Source: Rhabdaerophilum sp. SD176
Lineage (GTDB): Bacteria; Pseudomonadota; Alphaproteobacteria; Rhizobiales; Beijerinckiaceae
Direction: 5' to 3'
DNA length: 64,000 bases
Assembly (NCBI RefSeq): GCF_030143245.1
Contig: NZ_JARJNS010000002.1
Coordinates: forward strand, 372,001-436,000
The position numbers were made by a program, and so were the translations under genes. Within the stretch, counting starts at the first letter, position 1; each line of letters opens with the position of its first letter. The notes below the pieces were generated by a model. The model worked only from the letters and a program-made list of their open reading frames with translations, was not told where the DNA came from and searched no databases. Shown in pieces: positions 19,843 to 27,646 of the stretch.

Positions 19843-21316
19843 GGGCCGCCTCCGTGACGGGGCCGCGTGGCTGGATCCGCGTCAGGCTGCGTGCGCCGCC
19901 GATTTCGGTCAGGGCCTTGCCGAGCAGGGCGCGGGCCACGCGGGAGCGGTAGGCGGCCGTGGCGCGCATGTCGCTGATGGGTTGGTAATCCTCGGCAAGG
20001 GCCCGGAGCGCGACCGCCCATTCGGCCGGGGCGGCGATCGGCAGGCCGACCAGCGCGGCTTCAGCCTTCGCTGCGCGGCGCGGTGTCGCTGCCATGCCGC
20101 CGAAGGCAATGCGCGCCGAGACGATGCGGCGCTCGGCATCCAGTTCGATCCGGAAGGCGCCCATGACGGTGGAGATATCCTCGTCGGTGCGCTTCGAGAT
20201 CTTGAAGCAGCGGAAATGGCTGCCGGGCCCCGGCCTGGTGATCGTGAGGCCGCTGATCCATTCGCCGGGCCGGCGGTCCTGTTTCCCGTAGGCGATGAAG
20301 AAATCCTCGAGCGGCAGGTCGCGGCTCTCGGCGCCGTGCCGGAGATGGAGGGTGCAGCCGAGGGCGACCAGGGCGGGGGCGAGATCCCCGATCGGCGAGC
20401 CATTGGCGATGTTCCCGCCGATTGTGCCAGAGGCCCGCACCTGCCGCGAGGCAAAGCGCTTCATCAGCTGATCGAGATCGGGGTCGATCCGGGCGAGCGC
20501 GGGCATCGCCGCAGTATGGGTGACGCCGGCGCCGAGGAAGAGGGTCGTCTCATCCTCGGCGATGGTCTTCAGGGCCTCGATGCGGTTGAGAGCGATGACC
20601 TTTGGCAGGTCTTGCAGCTTCTTGGTGATCCAGAGACCGACATCGGTGGCGCCGCTGACCAAAGTGGCTTCGGGATGGCTGGCCGCCATCTCCGCGAAGG
20701 TATCGAGCTGGGCCGGGGCCGCAAAAAACCGGTCATCATGGCCGAGAATCAGATCCCTCCCGTCAGCCAGTACCTGCAGGGCGGCTGCCTTGCCGGCAAC
20801 TCCGATGCCGGGGTCGTCGGGGACAGGATCAGCCAGCGCCTCTGCCGCCGCATCGAAAATCGGGCGGTAGCCGGTGCAGCGGCAGAGATTGCCGGCGAGG
20901 CATTCGGCAATGGTCTCGCGGGAGACCGGGCGGGGTTCGGCCAGATAGGCGGCGACAAGGCTCATCACGATGCCCGGCGTGCAGAAGCCGCATTGCGCGC
21001 CGTGATGCCGCACCATGGCCTGCTGGACCGGGTGCAGCGCGCCGCCCTTGGCCAGGTCCTCGACCGTGAGGACCTCGCAGCCATCGACCATGCCGAGCAG
21101 GAGGATGCAGGCATTGACCGGCTGGTAGCGCACCGCGCCATCCTGCCACCGGGCCAGGATGATTGTGCAGGCCCCGCAATCGCCCTCGTTGCAGCCTTCC
21201 TTGGTGCCGGTGGCGTGGCGGGCCTCGCGCAGCCACTCGAGCAGCATGCGCGTTGGGTCGATCTCATTCAGTTCGACCAGCGAACCCCGGAAGATGAAAC
21301 GAAGGTTGCGACGCAT
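19835..21316 (-). CDS. xdhA: Xanthine dehydrogenase small subunit (2Fe-2S and FAD)
   Basis: This 493-residue electron-transfer subunit passes electrons from the Mo site to NAD. The N-terminal domain holds the plant-type 2Fe-2S cluster (EGCNEGDCGACT), and the next domain holds the second cluster (CGFCTPGIV and LCRCTGYRPI). Then come the FAD domain (GGNIANGSPIGDLAPAL) and the C-terminal flavoprotein domain. The ATG at 21314-21316 gives MRRNLRFIFRGSLVEL, a normal start; a start 12 codons upstream is possible but adds no recognisable sequence. It heads the xdhABC operon and diverges from a TctC gene. Confidence 0.93.
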   Translation of the reverse strand: MRRNLRFIFRGSLVELNEIDPTRMLLEWLREARHATGTKEGCNEGDCGACTIILARWQDGAVRYQPVNACILLLGMVDGCEVLTVEDLAKGGALHPVQQAMVRHHGAQCGFCTPGIVMSLVAAYLAEPRPVSRETIAECLAGNLCRCTGYRPIFDAAAEALADPVPDDPGIGVAGKAAALQVLADGRDLILGHDDRFFAAPAQLDTFAEMAASHPEATLVSGATDVGLWITKKLQDLPKVIALNRIEALKTIAEDETTLFLGAGVTHTAAMPALARIDPDLDQLMKRFASRQVRASGTIGGNIANGSPIGDLAPALVALGCTLHLRHGAESRDLPLEDFFIAYGKQDRRPGEWISGLTITRPGPGSHFRCFKISKRTDEDISTVMGAFRIELDAERRIVSARIAFGGMAATPRRAAKAEAALVGLPIAAPAEWAVALRALAEDYQPISDMRATAAYRSRVARALLGKALTEIGGARSLTRIQPRGPVTEAAHV

Positions 21317-21332
21317 GGGACCCGGAACAGTT

Positions 21333-21357
21333 GAAGCACGAAACACTTGCATGCTTC
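21333..21357. promoter_or_regulatory. Inverted repeat in the xdhA / tctC divergent intergenic region
   Basis: The arms GAAGCA (21333-21338) and TGCTTC (21352-21357) are perfect inverted repeats separated by 13 nt, in the 135-bp gap between two divergent genes. It may be an operator, but no regulator gene is adjacent and the match could be chance. Confidence 0.25.
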
Positions 21358-21451
21358 ATCGGCTTTGCCGAAACTTCAAGTCTCAGCGCGGACCCGCTCC
21401 ATCCGAGAGACCAGAAAAGGCAACGGGCCGCCGGCGATATCGGAGGAAATG

Positions 21452-22450
21452 ATGCATAGAAAACCAGCTTTCACGCGTGTTCGGCCCGCTCTCATGCGAA
21501 TCATGGCGGTGCTTTTCGGTGGGATCGTGGCTCAGGGCGCCGCCCAGGCCTTCCCGACCAAGCCCATCACCATCGTGGTACCGTTTGCCGCCGGTGGTCC
21601 CAGCGACACGATCGCGCGCCTATTCGCCGCATCGATGAGCCAGAAGATCGGCGGTCAGGTTATCGTCGAGAACGTGGCCGGTGCCGGTTCGACGGTCGGC
21701 ATCGGGCGGGTGGCCAAGGCCGATCCTGACGGGCATACCCTGCTGCTCTCGCATATCAGCCACGCAACGACCGCCACGCTCTATCGGAAGCTGTCCTATG
21801 ATCCGATCAAGGCCTTCGCACCTGTCGGCATGGTCACCGACGGTGCCTTCGTCCTTGTCAGCCGCAAGGATTTCGGCACCGACACGCTGCCGCAGCTCTT
21901 CGCGAGGCTGAAGGCTGACGGGGACAAGATCACCTACGCGCATGCGGGCGTCGGCTCCGGATCCCATCTTTGCGGGTTGATGCTGATGGGGCAGCTCGGC
22001 GTCAAGATGACGCAGATTCCCTATCGTGGAACCGGCCCGGCGATGAATGATCTCGTCTCCGGCAAGGTCGATGTCCTATGCGACCAGATCACCTCCGCCC
22101 TGCCGCAAATCCAGGGCAAGGCGATCAAGGCCTACGCTGTCACCTCGACAGAAAAGGTGAAGGGGCTCGACCTGCCGACCCTCGCGGCTTCCGGACTGCC
22201 GGGCTTCCGCGCCACGGTCTGGCACGGGCTCTATGCTCCGGCCGGGACACCGGCGCCGGTGATCGGCCAGATCAACAAGGCCCTCAGGGAAGCCCTGAAG
22301 GACCCTGTGATCCTGCAGCGGCTCGCACAGCTCTCTACCGATCCGGCCACCGAGGCACAGGCGGATCCGGCCTTCCTCGGCAAGCATCTCGTTTCGGAGA
22401 TCGCCGCGTGGAAGAAGATCATCGACACAGCCGGTGTCTACGCGGATTGA
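21452..22450 (+). CDS. Tripartite tricarboxylate transporter substrate-binding protein (TctC/Bug family)
   Basis: This 332-residue periplasmic binding protein has a signal sequence ending near AAQA and the family opening FPTKPITIVVPFAAGGPSDTIARL. GAGSTVGIGRVAKADPDGHTLL and IPYRGTGPAMNDLVSGKVDV follow, all typical of TctC/Bug proteins that bind carboxylates. A GGAGG ribosome site lies at 21442-21446; the second of two tandem ATGs (21452) has the better spacing. No TctA or TctB membrane genes are nearby, so it is an orphan in this window. In Roseovarius sulfolactate uptake a TTT transporter (SlcHFG) is used, so a sulfolactate role is possible given the neighbouring operon. Confidence 0.85.
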   Translation: MHRKPAFTRVRPALMRIMAVLFGGIVAQGAAQAFPTKPITIVVPFAAGGPSDTIARLFAASMSQKIGGQVIVENVAGAGSTVGIGRVAKADPDGHTLLLSHISHATTATLYRKLSYDPIKAFAPVGMVTDGAFVLVSRKDFGTDTLPQLFARLKADGDKITYAHAGVGSGSHLCGLMLMGQLGVKMTQIPYRGTGPAMNDLVSGKVDVLCDQITSALPQIQGKAIKAYAVTSTEKVKGLDLPTLAASGLPGFRATVWHGLYAPAGTPAPVIGQINKALREALKDPVILQRLAQLSTDPATEAQADPAFLGKHLVSEIAAWKKIIDTAGVYAD

Positions 22451-22453
22451 GGC

Positions 22454-22485
22454 AAAAGGCCGGGAGCGGGCCAGCCCGCTCCCGG
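22454..22485 (-). terminator. Terminator at the end of the sulfolactate operon
   Basis: An 11-bp perfect stem (CCGGGAGCGGG at 22460-22470 pairing with 22475-22485) with a 4-nt loop lies immediately after the yitT-like stop. On the minus strand it is followed by CCTTTT, so it fits leftward termination. It also lies just past the end of the rightward tctC gene. Confidence 0.7.
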
Positions 22486-22486
22486 T

Positions 22487-23110
22487 TCACGACATGCCGA
22501 GATAACGCCCGGGCTTGTGGTTGATTGCCAGGATCAGGTTGACGACCACGGCGCCGAGGATCGAGAGCGCGATCCCGGCGGGATTCAGCACGAAAAAGGC
22601 GGCTGCGAGGATCATCATGTCGAGGCCGAGCTGGACATAGCCGGCACGCCAGCCGAGACGCTCCTGCAGGAACATGGCGAGCACGTTGATCCCGCCTAGC
22701 GCCGTACGATGCCGGAACAGCATCAGCAGCCCGTTGCCCATCAGCCCGCCGCCAAGGATCGTGGCAAAGACCGGATCCAGCCGGGCGAAGTCGATCCAGT
22801 CCTGCAGCCAGCGGGCATAGAGCGAGACAAGCGTGACCGCGAGGAAGGTGCGGGCGGCGAAGCGCCAGCCCATCCGCCAGGTCGCCAGCGCATAGAAGGG
22901 CAGGTTCAGCAGCGAGAAGACCAGCCAGAAGCCGAGGCCGGTGGCATGGTGGATCAGCAGGCCGAGGCCGGCCGTCCCGCCGGTGACGAGCATCGCCTTC
23001 TCGTAGAAGGCGATGCCGACCGCGACGAAGAGCGTGGCCATGGCGATGGCCAGCGCGTCTTCGTAAAGCGCGTGCCGGATGACCGGCAGCGCCCCGGTCT
23101 CCTCCCGCAT
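22487..23110 (-). CDS. YitT-family membrane protein
   Basis: This 207-residue integral membrane protein of the YitT/DUF161 type has about five or six hydrophobic segments. Family-like features are the opening EDALAIAMATLFVAVGIAFYEKA, a Gly-rich segment (TGGTAGLGLLIHHATG) and HRTALGGINVLAMFLQER. The biochemical role of the family is not established. Its start codon overlaps the stop of the aldehyde dehydrogenase by one base, and a terminator follows, so it is the last gene of the sulfolactate operon. That position suggests a transport function linked to sulfonate or sulfite, which is inference only. Confidence 0.8.
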   Translation of the reverse strand: MREETGALPVIRHALYEDALAIAMATLFVAVGIAFYEKAMLVTGGTAGLGLLIHHATGLGFWLVFSLLNLPFYALATWRMGWRFAARTFLAVTLVSLYARWLQDWIDFARLDPVFATILGGGLMGNGLLMLFRHRTALGGINVLAMFLQERLGWRAGYVQLGLDMMILAAAFFVLNPAGIALSILGAVVVNLILAINHKPGRYLGMS

Positions 23111-24561
23111 CAGGCGATCCCGCCGAGGCAGACATACTTCATGTCGAGATAATCCTCGAGGCCATGGCGGGAGCCCTCGCGGCCGACGCCGCTTTCCTTC
23201 ACGCCGCCGAAGGGTGCGACCTCGGTGGTGATCAGTCCCTCGTTCACACCGACCATCCCGTATTTCAGCGCTTCCGAAACGCGGAAGGCCCGGGCGAGAT
23301 CGCGCGTGTAGAAATAGGCGGCGAGGCCGTATTCCGTGGCATTGGCGAGGCTGACGACTTCCGCCTCCGTCTCGAAGCGGAAGATCGGGGCGAGCGGGCC
23401 GAAGGTTTCCTCGGTCGCGACGCGCGCATCCTGCGGCACATTCTTGACGACGGTCGGCTCGAAGAAGGTGCCGCCGAGCGCATGGCTCTTGCCGCCGGTG
23501 ACGACCTCGCCGCCGCGGGCGAGAATGTCATCGAGATGGGCCTTCACCTTGGTGAGGGCGCGGGTATCGATCAGCGGGCCGATCTGCACGCCGCTCTCGA
23601 ACCCGCTGCCGACGCGCATCTTCGCCACTTCCTCGGCGAAGCGGCGGGCGAAGGCATCATGGATGCCCGCCTGCACATAGAAGCGGTTGGTGCAGACGCA
23701 GGTCTGGCCGGCATTGCGATACTTGGCCTGAAGCGCGCCCTGCACCGCGCGGTCGAGATCGGCATCGTCGAACACGATGAAGGGCGCATTGCCGCCGAGT
23801 TCCATCGAGATGCGCTTCATCGTGCCGGCGCTTTGCTGGGCGAGGAGCTTGCCGACCGGCGTCGAGCCGGTGAAGGTGATCTTGCGGACGAGCGGATTGG
23901 ATGTCAGTTCCGCACCGATTTCGGGCGCATCGCCAGTGACGATGTTGACCACCCCGGCCGGGATGCCGGCCTCGGCGCAGAGCACGCCCCAGGCTAGGCC
24001 GGAATAGGGGGTGAGGTCCGCCGGCTTGATCACGATGGTGCAGCCCGCCGCGAGGGCGGCGCCGAGCTTGCGGCCGATCATCGAGGAGGGGAAGTTCCAC
24101 GGCGTGATCGCCCCGACCACGCCCACAGGTTCCCGCGTGACGAGGATGCGCCGGTCGGCCCAGGGCGAGGGCACGACCTCACCATAAGCGCGGCGGGCTT
24201 CCTCGGCGAACCATTGCACATAGGCGGCAGAACTGCCGATCTCGCCGCGCGCCTCGGCCAGTGGCTTGCCCTGTTCCTGCGTAAGCAGATGGGCGAGCGC
24301 TTCGCTGTTCTGGCGGATCAGCTCGGCCAGTTTCTGCAGGAGGGCGGCGCGCTCGGCAGCGGTTTTTGCACGCCAGGCCGGGAAAGTGGCATGGGCCGCC
24401 TCGATGGCGCGGCGTGTTTCTGCCTTCCCGGCATTCGGGATGGTGCCGATCGTCTCGCCGGTGGCGGGATCGGTGACGGCGATCGTCCGGCCGGAATCAG
24501 CCGCGATCCACTGGCCATCCACGAGAATGGCCTGCTTCTTGAATTCGAGTTTGGTCAGCAT
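23110..24561 (-). CDS. NAD(P)-dependent aldehyde dehydrogenase, succinate-semialdehyde/sulfolactaldehyde dehydrogenase type
   Basis: This 483-residue aldehyde dehydrogenase is closest to the GabD family. It has PWNFPSSMIGRKLG for cofactor binding, the general base Glu254 in SMELGGNAPF, and the nucleophile Cys288 in GQTCVCTNRF. The second Cys290 is typical of GabD. Plain succinate-semialdehyde dehydrogenase is the default name. However, sulfolactaldehyde dehydrogenases of the sulfo-Entner-Doudoroff pathway belong to this same family, and the gene sits inside an operon with SuyAB, SlcC and ComC. I therefore favour oxidation of 3-sulfolactaldehyde to sulfolactate, by context. It ends in a one-base overlap with yitT. 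Confidence 0.85.
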   Translation of the reverse strand: MLTKLEFKKQAILVDGQWIAADSGRTIAVTDPATGETIGTIPNAGKAETRRAIEAAHATFPAWRAKTAAERAALLQKLAELIRQNSEALAHLLTQEQGKPLAEARGEIGSSAAYVQWFAEEARRAYGEVVPSPWADRRILVTREPVGVVGAITPWNFPSSMIGRKLGAALAAGCTIVIKPADLTPYSGLAWGVLCAEAGIPAGVVNIVTGDAPEIGAELTSNPLVRKITFTGSTPVGKLLAQQSAGTMKRISMELGGNAPFIVFDDADLDRAVQGALQAKYRNAGQTCVCTNRFYVQAGIHDAFARRFAEEVAKMRVGSGFESGVQIGPLIDTRALTKVKAHLDDILARGGEVVTGGKSHALGGTFFEPTVVKNVPQDARVATEETFGPLAPIFRFETEAEVVSLANATEYGLAAYFYTRDLARAFRVSEALKYGMVGVNEGLITTEVAPFGGVKESGVGREGSRHGLEDYLDMKYVCLGGIA

Positions 24562-24615
24562 GTCGATCTCCTGCCAGCCGCCCGGCGGTGGCGAAATGAT
24601 CCCCTCACGCTTCCC

Positions 24616-25614
24616 TTACAGCGCCTCGATCTCCGAGACGAGGGCCTCTGCGACGGCCAAACCGCTTTTTTGTGCCTTGGCGCGCAAGGTCAGCCGCCGC
24701 GAGCCGGGCAGGCGAGCGCCGGGCTGGCTGCGGATCTGCTCGGCCAGGCGGGCGAAATGGGCGAGCGTGCCCTCGCCACCGAACAACGCCGGATCGAAGG
24801 CGAGAAGCAGCTGGCCGGTGGCCGGCGGATCGCCCTTGTCATCGAGGAAGGAGGAGGCATCGGCGGCGAAGCGGGCGCCGGTCAGGCCGGCAGCGAGCAA
24901 TTCGATCATCAGCGCCAGCGCGGTGCCCTTGGCATCGCCGAGCGGCAGCATCGTGCCCTTGAGTGCAGCCTCGGCATCGGTGGTCGGCCGGCCCTCGGCA
25001 TCCAGCGCCCAGCCCTCGGGAATAGGCTGGCCCTTCTGTTTTGCCGCGAGGATGTTGCCGCGCGCCACCTTGGAGAGCGAGAGATCAACCACGATCGGCG
25101 GTTCGCCCGGCAGCGGACAGGCAAGGGCGAGCGGGTTGGTGCCGAAGGTCGCACGGCTCCCGCCCCAGGGCGCCATGGCGGCAGGGGTATTGGCGAAGAG
25201 CATCGCAACGAGGCCCTTCTCCGCGAGACGTTCCACCGGCGCGCCGGCCACGCCGCAATGATGCGAGCGCCGGATGGCGGCAGCGGCGAGGCCCATCATC
25301 GGGGCATGTTCGGCCAGCATCGCCTCCGCCAGCGCCAAAGCGGGATAGGCAAAGCCGAAGCCTACATCGATCCGGCCCAGCGCCGGCGTGACCATTTCGA
25401 GCCGGGGCTCCGCATCACCGCGGATCTTGCCGTTGCGGGCCTGCGCGGCATAGCTGGGCACGCGCGATAGGCCATGGCCCTTGAGCCCGTCGGCCTCGGC
25501 CGCCACAAGGGCGCGCGCCACGCAATGGGCTGTTTCCGGCCGCGTGTTGCAGCGGATGAAGGCCGAGGCGGCGAGGGCCTCGGCTTGCTCAAGGGTGAGG
25601 ATGCGCTCGGACAT
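24616..25614 (-). CDS. comC: Ldh-family NAD(P)-dependent oxidoreductase, probable (R)-3-sulfolactate dehydrogenase (ComC)
   Basis: This 332-residue protein belongs to the malate/L-lactate dehydrogenase family (type 2, not Rossmann), which includes ComC. It shows the family landmarks LKGHGLSRVPSYAAQARNGKI, the catalytic-region IRRSHHCGVAGAPVERLAEKG, PWGGSRATFGTNPLALACP and a lysine-rich SKVARGNILAAKQKGQ segment. ComC interconverts sulfopyruvate and (R)-sulfolactate. Together with SlcC it can convert (S)- to (R)-sulfolactate, the form SuyAB cleaves. The assignment to sulfolactate rests on adjacency to slcC and suyAB; malate or lactate activity cannot be excluded from sequence alone. Confidence 0.8.
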   Translation of the reverse strand: MSERILTLEQAEALAASAFIRCNTRPETAHCVARALVAAEADGLKGHGLSRVPSYAAQARNGKIRGDAEPRLEMVTPALGRIDVGFGFAYPALALAEAMLAEHAPMMGLAAAAIRRSHHCGVAGAPVERLAEKGLVAMLFANTPAAMAPWGGSRATFGTNPLALACPLPGEPPIVVDLSLSKVARGNILAAKQKGQPIPEGWALDAEGRPTTDAEAALKGTMLPLGDAKGTALALMIELLAAGLTGARFAADASSFLDDKGDPPATGQLLLAFDPALFGGEGTLAHFARLAEQIRSQPGARLPGSRRLTLRAKAQKSGLAVAEALVSEIEAL

Positions 25615-25652
25615 GGCAGATTCCTTGCGGAGGCACTGGGGCGTGACCCGGC

Positions 25653-26591
25653 TCAGCCGGCCTTCCCGTTCTCCAGATGGTCGAGGATGCGCGTGGCGAT
25701 GAGGTCGGAGACGCGCCGGTTCGATTCCTGCGTGACGCCGGCAATATGCGGCGTCAGGATCAGGTTCGGGCAGCCGGAAAAGACAGCACCGCGCTGTGCC
25801 GTCAGCGGCTCTTCGTCGAAGACATCGAGCGCCGCGCCGCCCAGCCGCCCTTCGCGCAGGGCTGCGGCAAGGGCGGGTTCATCGACGACGCCGCCCCGTG
25901 CCGCGTTGAGCAGGATCGCATCCGGCCGCATCCGGCGCAGGCGCAGGTCGTCGATCAGGTTGCGGGTCTCGTCCGTCAGCGGAACATGGAGGGAGATCAC
26001 ATCCGCCTCGCGCAGCAGGGGTTCAAGCCCGTGCCGGCGGGCCATGGACCAGCACGGATCGGTGTCGGACAGGAAAGGATCATAAGCGATGACTTCCATG
26101 CCGAGGGCCCGTGCCCGCTGCGCCACCTCGCGGGCAATGGCACCGAACCCGACCAGCCCCATCACCCGGCCCGAGGCCTCGCGGCCCATCAGCCGCTGGC
26201 GCGGCCAGGTGCCGGCGATCACCTCTGCTGTGGCGGCATAGGCGCCGCGCAGCAGGATCAGCGTGGAGGCGATAACCCATTCCGCCACGGCAAGGTCGTT
26301 CGCGCCGGTTGCGGGATAAACCGCGATGCCACGGTCCTTGCAGGCGGCGACATCGATATTGTCGAGCCCGACGCCGAGCCGACCGACCGCCTCGAGATTC
26401 GGGCCTGCCGCCAGCAAAGCCGGACGGACCTGCGTGCGGTTGCGGACGATCAGGGCGCGGGCGGAGGGCAGCAGCCCGGCCAGTCTGGCGGGATCATCGA
26501 CGAGGGCCGGATCGTAGAGCGTGTCGTGGCGGTCGGACAGCCGCGCGACGGCCGCCTCGTCCATGAATTCGGTGACAATGATCGTGCTCAC
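25653..26591 (-). CDS. slcC: D-isomer-type 2-hydroxyacid dehydrogenase, probable (S)-sulfolactate dehydrogenase (SlcC)
   Basis: This 312-residue protein has the two-domain fold of D-2-hydroxyacid dehydrogenases. It shows the NAD-binding loop MGLVGFGAIAREVAQ, catalytic Arg in NAARGGVVDE, Glu in FDEEPL and His in LTPHIAGVTQES. SlcC oxidises (S)-3-sulfolactate to sulfopyruvate. It sits between comC and the exporter gene and shares a 4-nt ATGA overlap with the exporter, in an operon that also carries suyAB. The substrate call is from context and recalled similarity to SlcC proteins. Confidence 0.78.
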   Translation of the reverse strand: MSTIIVTEFMDEAAVARLSDRHDTLYDPALVDDPARLAGLLPSARALIVRNRTQVRPALLAAGPNLEAVGRLGVGLDNIDVAACKDRGIAVYPATGANDLAVAEWVIASTLILLRGAYAATAEVIAGTWPRQRLMGREASGRVMGLVGFGAIAREVAQRARALGMEVIAYDPFLSDTDPCWSMARRHGLEPLLREADVISLHVPLTDETRNLIDDLRLRRMRPDAILLNAARGGVVDEPALAAALREGRLGGAALDVFDEEPLTAQRGAVFSGCPNLILTPHIAGVTQESNRRVSDLIATRILDHLENGKAG

Positions 26592-27643
26592 AGGACCCTC
26601 ATCGCGAAAATGCCGGCAAGGGCCAGCGCCAGGATGATCAAGGTGGCGCCGAGGAATACGGCGAGGTGGCGCCAGCCCGTGGCCATGACGGCACCGGCAG
26701 AGGTGCCAAGGCCGAGCGCGGCGATGGCGATCATCATCAGCCAGCCGGAAAGCGAGGATAGCACGCTCTTGACGCTTGCATACTGTGCCGCGAGCGCGGT
26801 GCCCGGCATGACCGAATTGACGACCACCAGCGCGAGGAAGACCAGCGCGAAGCCCGGCAGCGGCACTTTCGCCTTCGTCCCGCCATCCCCGCCTTCCTGC
26901 CGCATCAACACCCAGCCGATGCCCAGGACGACGGGCAGGAGCAGGAAGACACGGAAGAGCTTGATGATCACGGCATTGTTACCGACGGGCTCGGACATGG
27001 CGTAGCCGGCGCCGACGACCTGGGCCATGTCATGGATGGTCAGGCCGAGGAAGAGGCCGGTCTCCCGGACATCAAGGCCGAGTGCGACCGCGAGCGGCGG
27101 ATAGGCGATCATCACGACAGTCGAGAGTGCATTCGCCATCACCACCGTGAAGGCAATGTCGGCAGCCTTCTGCTTGTAATCCGGAACCACGGTGGCGGTC
27201 GCCAGAGTCGCCGAAGCGCCGCAGACCGCACAGGCAGCGCCGGCCAGCGCACCATAGCCGCGTGCCAGCCCGAGCAGACGCGCCAGCATCATCGCGCCGG
27301 CAACCGTGCAGGCCATGGCCAGGATGGCAAGCAGGGCGGCAGGCCAGCCGAGGCCGGCAATGTCGGACAGCGCGATGCGCAGGCCAAGCAGGGCGATGGC
27401 ATAGCGGAGCAGGCGTTTCACGGCGAGGTCGAAACCCGCCTTGAAGACAGGATTCCGGGCGATCGGGTTCAGGAGAATCCCGATCACCAGCGCCAGCACC
27501 ATGCCCGGAAGGCTGGCGCCGAAGGTGCGGCGGAGCCAGGGTTCGAGGGCCATGGCGGCCAGAGCCACGGCCAGAGCGAGCGCCAGGCCTGGCAACCAGG
27601 CCGCCGGGCGCGGGGCGCCCGGCGATACCGTTGCTTCAGGCAT
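26588..27643 (-). CDS. YeiH/PSE-family membrane exporter, probable sulfite/sulfate exporter (SuyZ-like)
   Basis: This 351-residue polytopic membrane protein (about ten segments) belongs to the YeiH putative sulfate exporter family. Family motifs include LPGMVLALVIGILLNP, ALLGLRIALSDI, the Cys-containing GAACAVCGASATLATA and TIHDMAQVVGAGYAMSEPVG. Desulfonation by SuyAB releases sulfite, which is toxic, and sulfonate-degrading clusters commonly encode an exporter for sulfite or sulfate. The gene begins 3 nt after suyB ends and overlaps slcC by 4 nt, so it is almost certainly coexpressed. Which anion is moved is inference. Confidence 0.8.
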   Translation of the reverse strand: MPEATVSPGAPRPAAWLPGLALALAVALAAMALEPWLRRTFGASLPGMVLALVIGILLNPIARNPVFKAGFDLAVKRLLRYAIALLGLRIALSDIAGLGWPAALLAILAMACTVAGAMMLARLLGLARGYGALAGAACAVCGASATLATATVVPDYKQKAADIAFTVVMANALSTVVMIAYPPLAVALGLDVRETGLFLGLTIHDMAQVVGAGYAMSEPVGNNAVIIKLFRVFLLLPVVLGIGWVLMRQEGGDGGTKAKVPLPGFALVFLALVVVNSVMPGTALAAQYASVKSVLSSLSGWLMMIAIAALGLGTSAGAVMATGWRHLAVFLGATLIILALALAGIFAMRVL

Positions 27644-27646
27644 GCG

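Noticed and set aside
21333-21357. Strong operator for xdh regulation
   Set aside because: A short inverted repeat exists, but no adjacent regulator or consensus match was seen. It is kept only as a low-confidence site.
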